Both the position numbers and the translations under genes were made by a program. Positions 1 through 10,886 of a stretch of DNA of 64,000 nucleotides are shown one piece after another. Where the stretch lies: positions 1,480,577 through 1,544,576 of the forward strand of contig NZ_JABEKV010000001.1 of the NCBI RefSeq assembly GCF_013283645.1, given 5' to 3'. Each line of letters opens with the position of its first letter. Position 1 is the first letter of the stretch. The DNA comes from Sinorhizobium psoraleae (GTDB lineage: Bacteria; Pseudomonadota; Alphaproteobacteria; Rhizobiales; Rhizobiaceae). The notes beneath the pieces are model-generated. The model saw nothing but the letters and a program-made list of their open reading frames with translations, was not told the origin of the DNA and did no database searches.

Positions 1-1109
1 ATCTGCGCTCCTCCGTCGAAGAGCTGGAGACGCTTTCGCCGCGTGACGGCGAAGAGGAGGAGCTTGCCGAAGCCCGCGCACGGATGATGAAGGCCGAGCG
101 GATCGCCGGCGACATCAACGAGGCTTCGGAGTTCCTCAACGGCAATACGTCGCCGGTTCCGCTGATCGCCTCGCTTGTCCGGCGTCTCGAACGCAAGAGC
201 CACGAGGCCCCCGGCCTGCTCGAAGAGACCGTGGAGCTTTTGGACGGGGCGCTGAACCAGCTTTCGGACGCGCAGATGGCGGTGGAGCGGGCGCTGCGCA
301 ACACGGAATTCGACCCGAAGGAGCTGGAGCGCGCCGAGGAGCGGCTGTTCGCACTGCGTGCCGCAAGCCGCAAATATTCCGTTCCGGTCACGGAGCTCCC
401 GGCGCTTGCCGTTCGCATGATCGCCGACCTCGCCGATCTGGATGCCGGCGGGGAGAAGCTGAAGCAGCTGGAAGTGCAGGTAGGAGAGGCGAGGGCGGCT
501 TTCGACGCAACGGCCCGGTCGCTTTCCGAGAAGCGCCAGCATACGGCGGACGCGCTTTCGGCCGCGGTGATGGCGGAGCTGCCGGCGCTGAAGCTCGAAC
601 GGGCGCGTTTCATGGTGGAGGTCGCGAGCGATCCGTCGTCACCGACCGCCGATGGCATCGATATCGTCGAATTCCATGTGCAGACCAACCCCGGCACCCG
701 GCCGGGGCCGATCATGAAGGTAGCTTCCGGCGGCGAACTTTCGCGTTTCCTGTTGGCGCTGAAAGTGGCGCTTGCCGATCGGGGCTCGGCGCCAACGCTG
801 GTCTTCGACGAAATCGACACCGGCGTCGGCGGGGCGGTCGCCGATGCCATTGGCCAGCGGCTGAAGCGGCTTTCCAAGAATGTCCAGGTGCTCTCCGTCA
901 CCCACGCGCCGCAGGTGGCCGCGCGCGCTGCGACCCATCTCCTGATTTCCAAAGGGCCGTCGGCGGAAAAGGCAGAGACAATCGCAACCCGCGTTGCCCG
1001 TATGGACGACGAAGCGCGCACCGAGGAAATCGCCCGCATGCTCGCCGGCGCCTCAATCACCGAGGAGGCGAGGGCGGCGGCGGCGCGGCTGCTCGCCGGC
1101 AACGGCTGA
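1..1109 (+). CDS. recN: DNA repair protein RecN (3' part; 5' end outside window)
   Basis: RecN is an SMC-like ATPase that helps repair double-strand breaks before RecA-dependent recombination. About 368 C-terminal residues are visible of a family length near 555. The reading frame is open from base 3, so the gene starts upstream of the window. The visible part holds the second half of the coiled coil (Glu/Ala/Leu rich), the ABC-type signature ASGGELSRF, the Walker B stretch VFDEIDTGVGG and a switch-like SVTHAPQVAA, in the expected order. It ends with TGA just before a RIME-like repeat and ligA, a neighbour also acting in DNA repair. Confidence 0.95.
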   Translation, partial: LRSSVEELETLSPRDGEEEELAEARARMMKAERIAGDINEASEFLNGNTSPVPLIASLVRRLERKSHEAPGLLEETVELLDGALNQLSDAQMAVERALRNTEFDPKELERAEERLFALRAASRKYSVPVTELPALAVRMIADLADLDAGGEKLKQLEVQVGEARAAFDATARSLSEKRQHTADALSAAVMAELPALKLERARFMVEVASDPSSPTADGIDIVEFHVQTNPGTRPGPIMKVASGGELSRFLLALKVALADRGSAPTLVFDEIDTGVGGAVADAIGQRLKRLSKNVQVLSVTHAPQVAARAATHLLISKGPSAEKAETIATRVARMDDEARTEEIARMLAGASITEEARAAAARLLAGNG

Positions 1110-1143
1110 GCGCAGCGACTTCAGCTTCCCGGCTATGCACCAT

Positions 1144-3431
<2,288 letters not shown>

Positions 3432-3530
3432 GCGTCAGTAGGCTTTGGATCGCTTGAGTCTTTCGCCGCGCGGACGGCAGTGGCGTCGCAACGGCTCTGC
3501 GGTAGAGGGATGAAGAGGCACTACCCTCTG

Positions 3531-3564
3531 TCATCCTCGGGCTAAACATCAAGCCCGAGGATGA
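3531..3564. terminator. Perfect 13-bp hairpin between convergent genes
   Basis: The arms tcatcctcgggct and agcccgaggatga flank an 8-nt loop. The hairpin lies between the 3' ends of ligA (plus) and the VOC gene (minus). No clear T-run follows, so termination is inferred from structure and position. Confidence 0.5.
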
Positions 3565-3628
3565 CGGAGCAAAGGGAAAGCCAGCGGCAAACAATAAGTG
3601 CGAGCGGTACGTCCTCCGGCTCAGCTGG

Positions 3629-4033
3629 TCACGCCGCCTGCTCTGCCGACATATCCATCCACATGAACTCCCAGACGTGGCCATCCAGATCCTGGAAGCT
3701 GATGCCGTACATCGAGCCGTAGTCGATCGCCGGCTTCCACGGCTTGGCGCCGGCGGCGAGCGCCTTGGCGAGCATGTCGTCACACTCGGCGCGACTCGCG
3801 GCGGAAAGGGCGGTGATGACTTCCGTGCCCTTGGACGCGTCGCTGATCTCCCCGGTGATGAAATCACGGAATTTCGCCTCCGTCAGAAGCATGGCGAAGA
3901 TATTGTCGTCGATGACCATGCAGGCGGCAGTATCGTCCGAGAACTGTTCGTTGAAGGTGAAGCCGAGGGCGGAGAAGAATGCCCGCGAGGCCTCAAGGTT
4001 TTTGACTGGCAGGTTAACGAAAATCATGCGCAT
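3629..4033 (-). CDS. VOC / glyoxalase-fold family protein
   Basis: This is a small protein of about 134 residues with the vicinal oxygen chelate fold. It begins with the beta strand MRMIFVNLPVKNLEASRAFF, typical of the first half-domain, and ends with DLDGHVWEFMWMDM, where the glutamate is the usual metal-ligand position. The family includes dioxygenases, glyoxalase I and resistance proteins; no substrate can be read from the sequence. I chose the start at 4033 because gagga lies about 7 bases upstream; a start 42 bases earlier lacks a ribosome-binding site. Confidence 0.8.
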   Translation of the reverse strand: MRMIFVNLPVKNLEASRAFFSALGFTFNEQFSDDTAACMVIDDNIFAMLLTEAKFRDFITGEISDASKGTEVITALSAASRAECDDMLAKALAAGAKPWKPAIDYGSMYGISFQDLDGHVWEFMWMDMSAEQAA

Positions 4034-4151
4034 GGAATGTTCCTCGTGAAAGAGATCTTTGCTTCTACGCGGCAAGGACGAAGCGGGGCCTCGTCAGCCG
4101 ACAGGGGTGGCGAAATTTAGCTGGCGCCGCGGCGACAACTTTCAAGCATGA

Positions 4152-5081
4152 TCAGCCAAGGCTGCCGGCAAAACGTTCCGCAAACCTGTGCCGTTTGAAA
4201 TGGTCGGCGACGAAATCGATGAAGATGCGCGTCTTGGCGGGTAGAAGCGTGCGGCTGCCGTAGTAGACCGATATCGGGCCGGCATCGGCATACCATTTGG
4301 GCAGGACGCGGACGAGTTCGCCGGATTCGAGATGGGGCAGTACGTCCGGCACGGCAACCAAGGTCACGCCGAGGCCGAGGAGTGCGGCGCGGCACATGGC
4401 GGCCGGATCGTTGACGACGATCGTCTCCTTCGGCGCGGCGGCCATTTCCTCCCCCGCGGCGTTGCGCATTATCCATTGCCGGATGCGGCCAGTGCGCGCC
4501 GAACGCATGACGATGCCGTCGAGATCGGCGAGACCGGCGGGATCGAGCAGCGGGCTTCGCCCGACGAGATAGGCAGGAGAGGCGACCGCGATGATATGGG
4601 CGGGAGCCAGCACCCGCGAGACGATACCGGGCGACAGCTCGAAACCGCCGCCTATTGCCGCGTCGAAACCTTCCGCGACGAGATCGACCTGCCGGTTGTC
4701 GAACTGCCAGTCGATCCGGATCGCCGGGTACTGCTTCAGGAAGTCCGGCAGCAGCGGCAGAATGTGGTCGATCCCGAAGGTCGGGCTGAGGCTGACCTTG
4801 AGCACGCCCGCGGGTCCCCCCCGTTCGCCGCCTGCTTCGGCGATCGCGCTCTGCAGTCCTTCGAGATTGTCGCGGATCGCGGCCAGGAAGCGCTCGCCGT
4901 CCTCTGTCAGCGTCAGCTTGCGGGTCGAACGATGGAAGAGGCGGATGCCGAGGTTTCTTTCGAGCATCGCGACATTGCGGCTTACTGCGGCGGGCGTCAG
5001 GCCGAGACGCCGGGCGGCACCGGAGAAGCCGCGATGCTCGGCGCTGCGGACGAAGGATTCGAGGTTGGCAAGCGTTTCCAT
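4152..5081 (-). CDS. LysR-family transcriptional regulator
   Basis: The 309-residue protein starts with a LysR winged helix-turn-helix (residues 1-60, including FSGAARRLGLTPAAVSRNVAMLE) followed by a periplasmic-binding-like effector domain (about 90-295). It is divergent from the SDR gene across a roughly 105-bp intergenic stretch with two palindromes. LysR regulators usually control the divergent gene, so the SDR and the reductase after it are the likely targets. The phrasing of the effector domain (VAEGFDAAIGGGFELSPGIV) resembles the subgroup that regulates oxidoreductases. The inducer is unknown. Confidence 0.93.
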   Translation of the reverse strand: METLANLESFVRSAEHRGFSGAARRLGLTPAAVSRNVAMLERNLGIRLFHRSTRKLTLTEDGERFLAAIRDNLEGLQSAIAEAGGERGGPAGVLKVSLSPTFGIDHILPLLPDFLKQYPAIRIDWQFDNRQVDLVAEGFDAAIGGGFELSPGIVSRVLAPAHIIAVASPAYLVGRSPLLDPAGLADLDGIVMRSARTGRIRQWIMRNAAGEEMAAAPKETIVVNDPAAMCRAALLGLGVTLVAVPDVLPHLESGELVRVLPKWYADAGPISVYYGSRTLLPAKTRIFIDFVADHFKRHRFAERFAGSLG

Positions 5082-5091
5082 GGGCTTTCAA

Positions 5092-5121
5092 GTAATCGTT
5101 GAAAATGCTGAAAGTGATTAC
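5092..5121. promoter_or_regulatory. Candidate LysR operator between divergent genes
   Basis: The inverted repeat gtaatc / gattac has an 18-bp AT-rich spacer. It starts about 10 bp upstream of the LysR start codon and lies upstream of the SDR gene. LysR proteins bind interrupted dyads in this position; binding itself is inference. Confidence 0.4.
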
Positions 5122-5154
5122 CGACTTATTCTAGCTGAATGAGATGGCAATATC

Positions 5155-5180
5155 CACTCCATCGAAACCTCAATGGAGTG
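5155..5180. promoter_or_regulatory. 8-bp palindrome in the SDR leader
   Basis: The perfect arms cactccat and atggagtg have a 10-bp spacer and end 6 bp before the SDR start codon, so the right arm overlaps the ribosome-binding site. It could be a second operator site or an RNA hairpin limiting translation. Confidence 0.45.
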
Positions 5181-5186
5181 AAGACA

Positions 5187-5933
5187 ATGTCCAGCCAGAA
5201 CCTTCAAGGAAGGGTCGCTTTCGTCACCGGCGGCTCCCGCTCGATCGGCGCTGCCATCGCCAAACGCCTTGCGAACGATGGTGCCGCCGTCGCCATCACC
5301 TATCACGGATCGCCCGAACGGGCCGCTGCGGTGGTTGACGCGATCAAGGTCGAGGGCGGCCGCGCCGCCGCCATCCGGGCCGATGCCGGTGACGCTACCG
5401 CGGTACGCGCGGCCGTCACTGAGGCGGTCAGGATGTTCGGCGGCATCGACATACTCGTCAACAATGCCGGCATCGCGCTCGGCGGTCCGATCGACGAGAT
5501 CACCGAGGCGGATTACAATCGCATGATTGCGGTCAACGTCACCGGCGTCTTCGTCGCCACGCAGGAGGCCGTGCGCCATATGAAGAGCGGCGGGCGCGTC
5601 ATCCACATCGGCAGCTCGATGGTACGCTACGCGGCCTTTCCGACCGCCTCGCTCTACACGCTGACCAAGGGTGCCGTTGCCGGCTTCAACCGCAGCCTGG
5701 TGCGCGATCTCGGGCCGCGAGGCATAACCGTCAACACGGTGCATCCCGGCCCCACCGACACCGACATGAATCCGGATGGCGGCCCGGTCTCGAAGATCGT
5801 CGGTCCCGGCATGGCGATAGGCCGCTACGGCAAGCCGGAGGAGATCGCAAGCGTCGTTGCCTATCTGTCGAGCCCCGAAGCAGCCTTCGTTACTGGAGCC
5901 GACATCGTCGCTGACGGCGGCTTTACGGCCTGA
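5187..5933 (+). CDS. SDR-family NAD(P)-dependent oxidoreductase
   Basis: This is a classical short-chain dehydrogenase/reductase of 248 residues. The nucleotide-binding motif is TGGSRSIG (residues 14-21; the usual second-last glycine position before IG is Ser), followed by NNAG, a catalytic Ser in IGSSMV, the YTLTK active site and the PGPTDTDMN loop. The family reduces carbonyl groups in many pathways and the substrate is not evident. I chose ATG at 5187 because tggagtgaag lies just upstream and the protein then starts with the usual short lead into GRVAFVTGG. It sits divergent from a LysR gene and 36 bp before a second reductase. Confidence 0.92.
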   Translation: MSSQNLQGRVAFVTGGSRSIGAAIAKRLANDGAAVAITYHGSPERAAAVVDAIKVEGGRAAAIRADAGDATAVRAAVTEAVRMFGGIDILVNNAGIALGGPIDEITEADYNRMIAVNVTGVFVATQEAVRHMKSGGRVIHIGSSMVRYAAFPTASLYTLTKGAVAGFNRSLVRDLGPRGITVNTVHPGPTDTDMNPDGGPVSKIVGPGMAIGRYGKPEEIASVVAYLSSPEAAFVTGADIVADGGFTA

Positions 5934-5969
5934 CGTCGCAACAAACGGGAACATCGAAAGGAACGTGCC

Positions 5970-6569
5970 ATGTCCATCGGCATCATCGGATCCGGCAATA
6001 TCGGATCGGCCTTTGCCCGGGCGCTCGCGAGAGCCGGCGTACCGACCGTCATTTCCAATAGCCGCGGGCCGGAGAGCCTGAAAGAGCTTGCCGGCGAACT
6101 CGCCCCTTACATCACCGCTGGCACGCGCGAGGAGGCCGCAAGCGCCGATATCGTCCTTGTCGCCGTCAACTGGTCGAAACTTCCAAAGGCGCTTGCCGGC
6201 CTGCCGGACTGGGACGGCCGCATCGTCATCGACGCGAACAATCCGATCGAGGCGCCGCTCTTCAAGCCCGCCGAGCTCAACGGACGGCTTTCGAGCGAGA
6301 TCTTTGCCGATCTCGTCCCCGGGGCCCGCGTGGTCAAGGCGTTCAATCATCTGCAGCCGCATCTCGTCTCGGGCAATCCGAATGCGGAAGGCGGGCGCCG
6401 CGTCCTGTTCTTTTCGGGCGATGACGTCGCCGCCAAGGCGGAGGTTGCGCACCTGATCGACCGCCTCGGCTTCTTCGGCATCGATCTCGGCCCGCTCTCC
6501 ATTGGAGGAAAGCTCGCGCAGTTCCCCGGCGGCCCGCTGCCGGCGCTCAATCTGGTGAAGTTCGACTAG
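5970..6569 (+). CDS. NADPH-dependent F420-reductase-like NAD(P)-binding protein
   Basis: This 199-residue protein has an N-terminal Rossmann motif (IGIIGSGNIGSAFARAL, residues 3-19), a basic NSR segment typical of NADPH binding, and later NHLQP and GGRRVLFFSGDD motifs of the F420:NADP oxidoreductase-like family. Many bacteria that lack F420 carry such genes, so the real substrate is unclear. An aaaggaacg ribosome-binding site precedes ATG. It is 36 bp downstream of the SDR gene on the same strand, so the two probably form an operon under the divergent LysR. Confidence 0.85.
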   Translation: MSIGIIGSGNIGSAFARALARAGVPTVISNSRGPESLKELAGELAPYITAGTREEAASADIVLVAVNWSKLPKALAGLPDWDGRIVIDANNPIEAPLFKPAELNGRLSSEIFADLVPGARVVKAFNHLQPHLVSGNPNAEGGRRVLFFSGDDVAAKAEVAHLIDRLGFFGIDLGPLSIGGKLAQFPGGPLPALNLVKFD

Positions 6570-6642
6570 AGCAATTCCACCTGTGCAACGGTTTCCGTCC
6601 GGAATGGCTTTGTTCCAAAGCATTGGATCACTTCGACAAATG
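6567..6642 (+). repeat. Dispersed palindromic repeat, family B, copy 1
   Basis: It begins agagcaattcc, then has cggtttccgtccggaat, then ggatcactt. Reverse-oriented relatives lie at about 10797-10886 and 32550-32605. It directly follows the stop of the F420-reductase-like gene. Confidence 0.6.
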
Positions 6643-6797
6643 AAATGTTCCAAGATCAGGCAGGTCGGACGATCCGGCCTGCCTTTTTGGCCTCGGCTGA
6701 TCCTTCCCCACACCATTTCCATTTGTCTTTTTGCGCTGCACAAGATAGAGCTTTTGCAGCCAAAATTTGTGCAATTGCCTTTTCGCGGGGCTGGCTA

Positions 6798-6900
6798 CGA
6801 CGGCGCCGCGCGTCCTGCCGGACGCGCAAGGTTCGCTGTAGCACTTTGAATTGCTGGGTGATTCCTTAAGTCGGTTCCGATTTAAGGAGTCGTGCAGTAG
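6798..6900 (+). repeat. RIME1-like element, copy b
   Basis: It has the left palindrome cgcgtcctgccggacgcg and a right palindrome around ccttaagtcggttccgatttaagg, joined by gctgtagcactttgaattgctg. It lies directly upstream of panC. Together with repeat B it accounts for most of the 389-bp gap from 6570 to 6958; between them (6643-6797) I see nothing recognisable. Confidence 0.8.
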
Positions 6901-6958
6901 CCATATCGGCGAAACGGGGCGCGCCACTCAGTGCCCCGGCGGATTGGAGGATCCGGAG

Positions 6959-7834
6959 ATGAGAACCATAACCACCATCACCGAGTTGCGGGCAGCCCTT
7001 GCCGAGCACAGGCGGGCGGGGAAGACCATCGGTCTTGTCCCCACGATGGGGTATCTTCACGTCGGTCACATGGAACTCGTGCGCCGCGCGCGCAGTGAGA
7101 ACGACGTGGTCGTCGCCAGTATCTTCGTCAATCCGCTGCAGTTCGGGCCGAACGAGGATCTCGCCAAATATCCGCGCGACCTTGCTCGCGACGAGGCGAT
7201 GCTCGCCGACGGCGGCGTCGATTTTCTGTTCGCGCCGGGCGTTTCCGACATGTATCCGCGTCCGATGGAAACGGTTGTCGACTTGCCGAAGCTCGGCTCG
7301 GAACTCGAGGGTTCGGTCCGACCCGGCCATTTCGCCGGTGTCGCGACCGTCGTCACCAAGCTCTTCAACATCGTGCAGCCGGATCGCGCCTATTTCGGCG
7401 AGAAGGATTTCCAGCAGCTCCAGATCATCCGCCGCATGGTCGAGGATCTGGCGCAGCCCGTCTCGGTGATCGGAGTCCCGACGGTGCGCGAAGCCGACGG
7501 CCTCGCCTGTTCGTCGCGCAACGTCTATCTGACCGCGGACGAGCGCCGCGCTGCCGCAATCGTTCCGAAGGCGCTGGACGAGGCCGAGCGGCTGATTTCC
7601 GGCGGAATGATCGACGCTGCCGCGGTCGAGAAGGGCGTCATCGACTTCCTGTCCACCGAACCGCTGGCCCGGCCCGAGGTCGTCGCGCTGCGCAATCCGG
7701 AAACGCTGGAACCGATCCAGGAAATCGGCGAGAAGCCGGTTCTTCTCCTGCTTTTTGTCCGCTTCGGTACCACGAAGCTGCTCGATAACCGTGTTATCGC
7801 TCCGAAATCCGCCCGTTTTGCAAAGGTTGCCTGA
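6959..7834 (+). CDS. panC: Pantothenate synthetase PanC
   Basis: PanC condenses pantoate with beta-alanine using ATP, the last step of vitamin B5 synthesis. The 291-residue protein has the nucleotidyltransferase motif [14 protein letters not shown] (residues about 28-41), the pantoate-binding [11 protein letters not shown], and [11 protein letters not shown] chose ATG at 6959 because ggagg precedes it by 8 bases; the longer open frame reads into the RIME element and is not protein-like. The stop is followed 2 bp later by panB, so the two are an operon. Confidence 0.97.
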   Translation: MRTITTITELRAALAEHRRAGKTIGLVPTMGYLHVGHMELVRRARSENDVVVASIFVNPLQFGPNEDLAKYPRDLARDEAMLADGGVDFLFAPGVSDMYPRPMETVVDLPKLGSELEGSVRPGHFAGVATVVTKLFNIVQPDRAYFGEKDFQQLQIIRRMVEDLAQPVSVIGVPTVREADGLACSSRNVYLTADERRAAAIVPKALDEAERLISGGMIDAAAVEKGVIDFLSTEPLARPEVVALRNPETLEPIQEIGEKPVLLLLFVRFGTTKLLDNRVIAPKSARFAKVA

Positions 7835-7836
7835 GA

Positions 7837-8658
7837 ATGAGCGTACAAACCACGAAGCGGCGGCTGAGCCCCGCCAGTATCGAAGCGCTGAAGGGCGAAC
7901 GCCCGATCGTCAGCCTCACCGCCTATACGACGCCGATCGCGCGCCTGTTGGACCCGCATGTCGATTTCCTGCTCGTCGGCGATTCTCTCGGCATGGTGCT
8001 TTACGGCCTCGACACGACCGTCGGCGTCACGCTCGACATGATGATCGCGCATGGCCAGGCGGTGATGCGCGGGTCCGAGCGCTCCTGCGTCGTCATCGAT
8101 CTTCCCTTCGGCTCCTATCAGGAATCGAAGGAGCAGGCCTTCCGTAGTGCCGCCCGTATCCTGAAGGAAACCGGCTGCAGCGCCGTCAAGCTGGAGGGCG
8201 GGGCGGAAATGGCCGAGACGGTCGATTTCCTCGTCAGCCGCGGCATTCCGGTGCTCGGGCATGTCGGCCTCATGCCGCAGCTCGTCAACACCACGGGCGG
8301 CTACCGTTCGGTCGGCCGCAACGAGAAGGAAGTGGCCAAGATCCGTCGCGACGCCACGGCGATCGACGACGCCGGCGCCTTTGCGATCGTCGTCGAGGGT
8401 ACGGTGGAACCCGTCGCCCGAGAGATCACCGCGACCCTGCGGGCACCTACGATCGGCATCGGCGCATCGCCCGCCTGCGACGGCCAGATCCTGGTGTCGG
8501 ACGACATGCTCGGCCTCTTCAACGACTTCAAGCCGCGTTTCGTCAAGCATTTCGCCGAACTCGCGCCGGCGATCTCGAAGGCCGTCGAGGATTATGCCAA
8601 CGAGGTGAAGGCGCGGACTTTCCCGGGCATCGAGCATACGTTCCAGGTCAAGCGCTGA
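7837..8658 (+). CDS. panB: 3-methyl-2-oxobutanoate hydroxymethyltransferase PanB
   Basis: PanB makes ketopantoate from alpha-ketoisovalerate and 5,10-methylene-THF, the first committed step to pantothenate. The 273-residue protein shows the Mg-binding [11 protein letters not shown], the KLEGG segment, the GHVGLMPQ motif and the [14 protein letters not shown] motif near residue 210. The start overlaps the end of panC almost completely (2-bp gap), so translation is probably coupled. With panC it forms the pantothenate operon. Confidence 0.97.
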   Translation: MSVQTTKRRLSPASIEALKGERPIVSLTAYTTPIARLLDPHVDFLLVGDSLGMVLYGLDTTVGVTLDMMIAHGQAVMRGSERSCVVIDLPFGSYQESKEQAFRSAARILKETGCSAVKLEGGAEMAETVDFLVSRGIPVLGHVGLMPQLVNTTGGYRSVGRNEKEVAKIRRDATAIDDAGAFAIVVEGTVEPVAREITATLRAPTIGIGASPACDGQILVSDDMLGLFNDFKPRFVKHFAELAPAISKAVEDYANEVKARTFPGIEHTFQVKR

Positions 8659-8684
8659 TCGCTACAGGCGATCTTTGCCCCTCA

Positions 8685-8790
8685 CCCTAACCCTCTCCCC
8701 GCATGGGGGAGGGGACTGAGGCGCCGCGGCTTCTCCCTTCTCCCCGTCAAGGCGGGGAGAAGGTCGCGGCAGCGGGATGAGGGGCAGAAA
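8685..8790. repeat. Palindromic cccctcaccc / ccttctccccg repeat
   Basis: It contains ccctctccccgcatgggggagggg and then a perfect 11-bp hairpin (ccttctccccg, 6-nt loop, cggggagaagg) at 8736-8763. Such elements are common between genes in Rhizobiales genomes. Lying just after panB, it may also act as the 3' boundary of the transcript. Confidence 0.65.
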
Positions 8791-8884
8791 TGCGGGCAAA
8801 ACGGTATGTCGCCGGACGCTCCCCCAAGGGCCGCAGCTCCCGCTGCCGGACCGCGCCGGGCAGCGGCCCGGCCAAACATCAGAA

Positions 8885-8915
8885 AATTCAATCACTGCAT
8901 CAGCGCAATTGAATT
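8885..8915. promoter_or_regulatory. Candidate operator upstream of azlC
   Basis: The inverted repeat aattcaat / attgaatt has a 15-bp spacer and lies about 80 bp upstream of azlC. azlCD operons are often under Lrp-type control, but no regulator gene is nearby. The function is inferred from symmetry and position only. Confidence 0.35.
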
Positions 8916-8993
8916 GTCGCGCCCTGCGCCAGCGCCTATCTGTCCCCCCATGCCGGGTCGCGGACGTGCCTCCGGTTTCGGCGGAGGATGATC

Positions 8994-9713
8994 ATGAACA
9001 GAGACGATTTCCGGGCGGGCCTGCGCGGTGGCTTTCCCGTCATGCTTTCCGCGTCACCCTTCGGCGCGCTCTTCGGGGCGCTTGCGGTCGACAACGGCTT
9101 TTCGGTCGCCGATGCGGTGTTCATGAGCGCGACCGTCTATGCCGGCGCCAGCCAGATGGTCGGCATCGAACTCTTCGGCAACAATGTCCAGCCGTGGCTG
9201 GTCGTGCTTTCGGTTTTTGCGGTCAACTTCCGCCACGTGCTCTATTCGGCCTCGATCGCAAAGCATATCCGCCACTTCACGCTCGTGCAGAAACTGTTGG
9301 CCTTCTTCCTGCTGGTCGATCCGCAATATGCCGAGACGGAACAGCGTGGCGAGCGGGGCCTGCCGGTGACCTTCTCCTGGTATCTCGGCTTCGGCCTCGT
9401 CATCTATTTTCCCTGGGTGCTCAACACGCTTGTCGGCGCGCTTTTCGGGCAGTTGATCGGCGACCCGAAGGCGATCGGCCTCGATGTGTTGTTGCCGATC
9501 TATTTCCTGGGCCTTGTGCTCGGCTTCCGCACGCGCGATCGCTTCCTGCCCGTGGTTGCGACGAGCGCCGTCGCCTCCGTTGCCGCAATGCATTTCGTCG
9601 GCTCGCCCTGGCATGTCAGCATCGGCGCGCTTGCCGGCATCCTGCTCGCGGCTTTCCTGCCGCAGGAGCCTCGCCTGCGGCAGGGGCCGGCGGCCGTTGA
9701 AAAGGAGGCCTGA
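8994..9713 (+). CDS. azlC: AzlC-family branched-chain amino acid exporter, large subunit
   Basis: AzlC works with the small AzlD protein to export branched-chain amino acids and analogues across the inner membrane. The protein of about 239 residues begins FRAGLRGGFPVMLSASPFGALFGALA, the usual AzlC opening, and has the conserved MSATVYAGASQMVGIEL and NFRHVLYSAS motifs with about seven hydrophobic segments. I prefer the second ATG, at 8994, because gcggagg lies 6 bases upstream; the ATG at 8988 abuts that motif. azlD follows 3 bp after the stop. Confidence 0.93.
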   Translation: MNRDDFRAGLRGGFPVMLSASPFGALFGALAVDNGFSVADAVFMSATVYAGASQMVGIELFGNNVQPWLVVLSVFAVNFRHVLYSASIAKHIRHFTLVQKLLAFFLLVDPQYAETEQRGERGLPVTFSWYLGFGLVIYFPWVLNTLVGALFGQLIGDPKAIGLDVLLPIYFLGLVLGFRTRDRFLPVVATSAVASVAAMHFVGSPWHVSIGALAGILLAAFLPQEPRLRQGPAAVEKEA

Positions 9714-9716
9714 GCC

Positions 9717-10025
9717 ATGGATGCCCAGCACCTCAACCTGATCTACCTGATCATCGCCGCGGCGCTCGCCACTTTCGCAACCCGGTTCGGCGGCTATGTG
9801 CTGATCACCCAATTGAAGCGCATTCCGCCGCGGCTCGAGGCGGCGCTGAATGCCGTCCCGGCGGCGGTTCTGACGACGTTGGTTGCGCCAGCCTTCGTCT
9901 ATGGCGGCTTCGACGTCGCGGCGTCCATGCTCGTTGCCTTTGCAATCGGGCTGCGCTTCTCGACACTTCGCATGCTGCTTGTCGGCTGGGTCGCGGTAAT
10001 GGCTATCCGGCACCTGGTTCTGTAG
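9717..10025 (+). CDS. azlD: AzlD-family small subunit of amino acid exporter
   Basis: This 102-residue membrane protein has three to four hydrophobic helices and the AzlD pattern FATRFGGYVLI and LEAALNAVPAAVLTTLVAPA. It is the small partner that AzlC needs for export. An aaaggaggc ribosome-binding site lies inside the end of azlC, and the gap between the genes is 3 bp, so they are co-transcribed and probably translationally coupled. Confidence 0.92.
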   Translation: MDAQHLNLIYLIIAAALATFATRFGGYVLITQLKRIPPRLEAALNAVPAAVLTTLVAPAFVYGGFDVAASMLVAFAIGLRFSTLRMLLVGWVAVMAIRHLVL

Positions 10026-10135
10026 ACCTGCAGGAAACGAGAGCTTCCGGCCGGCATTGGCGTTGGAGCGCTACTGGACTATCATCCTTTCATTGCCGGA
10101 GAGGGCATCGGCCCTCCGGCCGTGAAGGGCGACTC

Positions 10136-10375
10136 ATGATGATCAGGATATCGATTGCCCTTTTGCTGGCGCTCGCGCCCGTGACCGCCTTCGCCAATTC
10201 GTGCCCCTCGCAGATGGCCGCAATCGACGCGGCCCTGCCGTCAGCCTCCCTTTCCGAGGCCGACATGGCCAAGGTCAAGGAACTGCGCAAGCAGGGCGAA
10301 GACCTGCACCAGGCTGGCGATCACGCCGGTTCGGAGGCCGCGCTCGGCGAGGCAAAGAAAATGTTGGGAATCTGA
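10136..10375 (+). CDS. Small exported protein of unknown function
   Basis: This 79-residue protein has a clear signal peptide (MMIRISIALLLALAPVTAFA, cleavage likely after AFA). The mature part of about 59 residues is hydrophilic and probably helical: two Cys-poor helices containing MAAIDAALPSASLSEADMAKV and LRKQGEDLHQAGDHAGSEAALGEAKKML. The spacing of charged residues in the second half resembles small periplasmic helical hairpins. A gaaggg ribosome-binding site precedes the start and a strong terminator follows the stop. I do not recognise the family well enough to name it. Confidence 0.8.
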   Translation: MMIRISIALLLALAPVTAFANSCPSQMAAIDAALPSASLSEADMAKVKELRKQGEDLHQAGDHAGSEAALGEAKKMLGI

Positions 10376-10382
10376 ATTTAGG

Positions 10383-10405
10383 AGCCGGGCTAACGCCCGG
10401 CTTTC
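10383..10405 (+). terminator. Rho-independent terminator after the small exported protein
   Basis: The perfect stem agccgggc / gcccggct has a taac loop and is followed by ttt. It starts about 8 bp after the stop codon. Confidence 0.8.
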
Positions 10406-10662
10406 AGTCTCCGCGAAATCCGCGACCGATCGGTCAGGCCGCAGGTTCGGCGCCGTGGCCGGAATCTTGACGTCCGCGCCCTGTGTGGACTGCGGGTGGC
10501 GAAGCCGTCGGCTCGGCCCAGGGGCACGCCATGCGGACGGACGGCATCACGTTTCAGGCCCAAGCGATTGATGATTGTCAAATCCAGTAAAATTTTCGGG
10601 TTACGCGCGAGCGTCGCGGGAAATATAAAGTTGTTGTTGGTAGAGACCATAAACCTCCCAAC

Positions 10663-10704
10663 GGAGGCCCGGCTGCCCCAGCCCCCAACCTATGCCGGGC
10701 CTCC
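10663..10704. other. Structured element in the 10.4-10.9 kb intergenic gap
   Basis: A perfect 11-bp inverted repeat (ggaggcccggc / gccgggcctcc) has a C-rich 20-nt loop, and aaacctccca, an anti-Shine-Dalgarno-like stretch, precedes it. No convincing protein is coded in the 10406-10796 part of the gap. It could be a small RNA or a bidirectional terminator; neither is proven. Confidence 0.3.
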
Positions 10705-10796
10705 TGCAACCAGCCATAATCGAACGATTCCGGCTTCCGCGGCCCACCCGGCGCGGAAAGGCCCTTCGCCTGTTCTGCATACTGGAGTGCCAGATC

Positions 10797-10886
10797 ACTT
10801 CATTGTCTCATTGAAACAATGAAATGATCCAAATCCTTGAACCTACGCAAATCCGGACGGACACACTTCTCCTGAAATTGCTCTAA
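10797..10886 (-). repeat. Dispersed palindromic repeat, family B, copy 2
   Basis: On the minus strand it reads agagcaatttcaggag, then gtccgtccggat, matching the copies near 6567 and 32550. It has an extra internal palindrome, cattgtctcattgaaacaatg. It touches the stop of the Xaa-Pro aminopeptidase gene. Confidence 0.6.

Noticed and set aside
5118..6743. 541-codon frame antisense to the SDR and F420-reductase-like genes
   Set aside because: It covers two intact genes and an intergenic repeat and shows no motif of its own.
10390..10650. 86-codon minus-strand frame in the gap after the small exported protein
   Set aside because: There is no ribosome-binding site, Arg-rich composition is typical of shadows, and it starts within a terminator.
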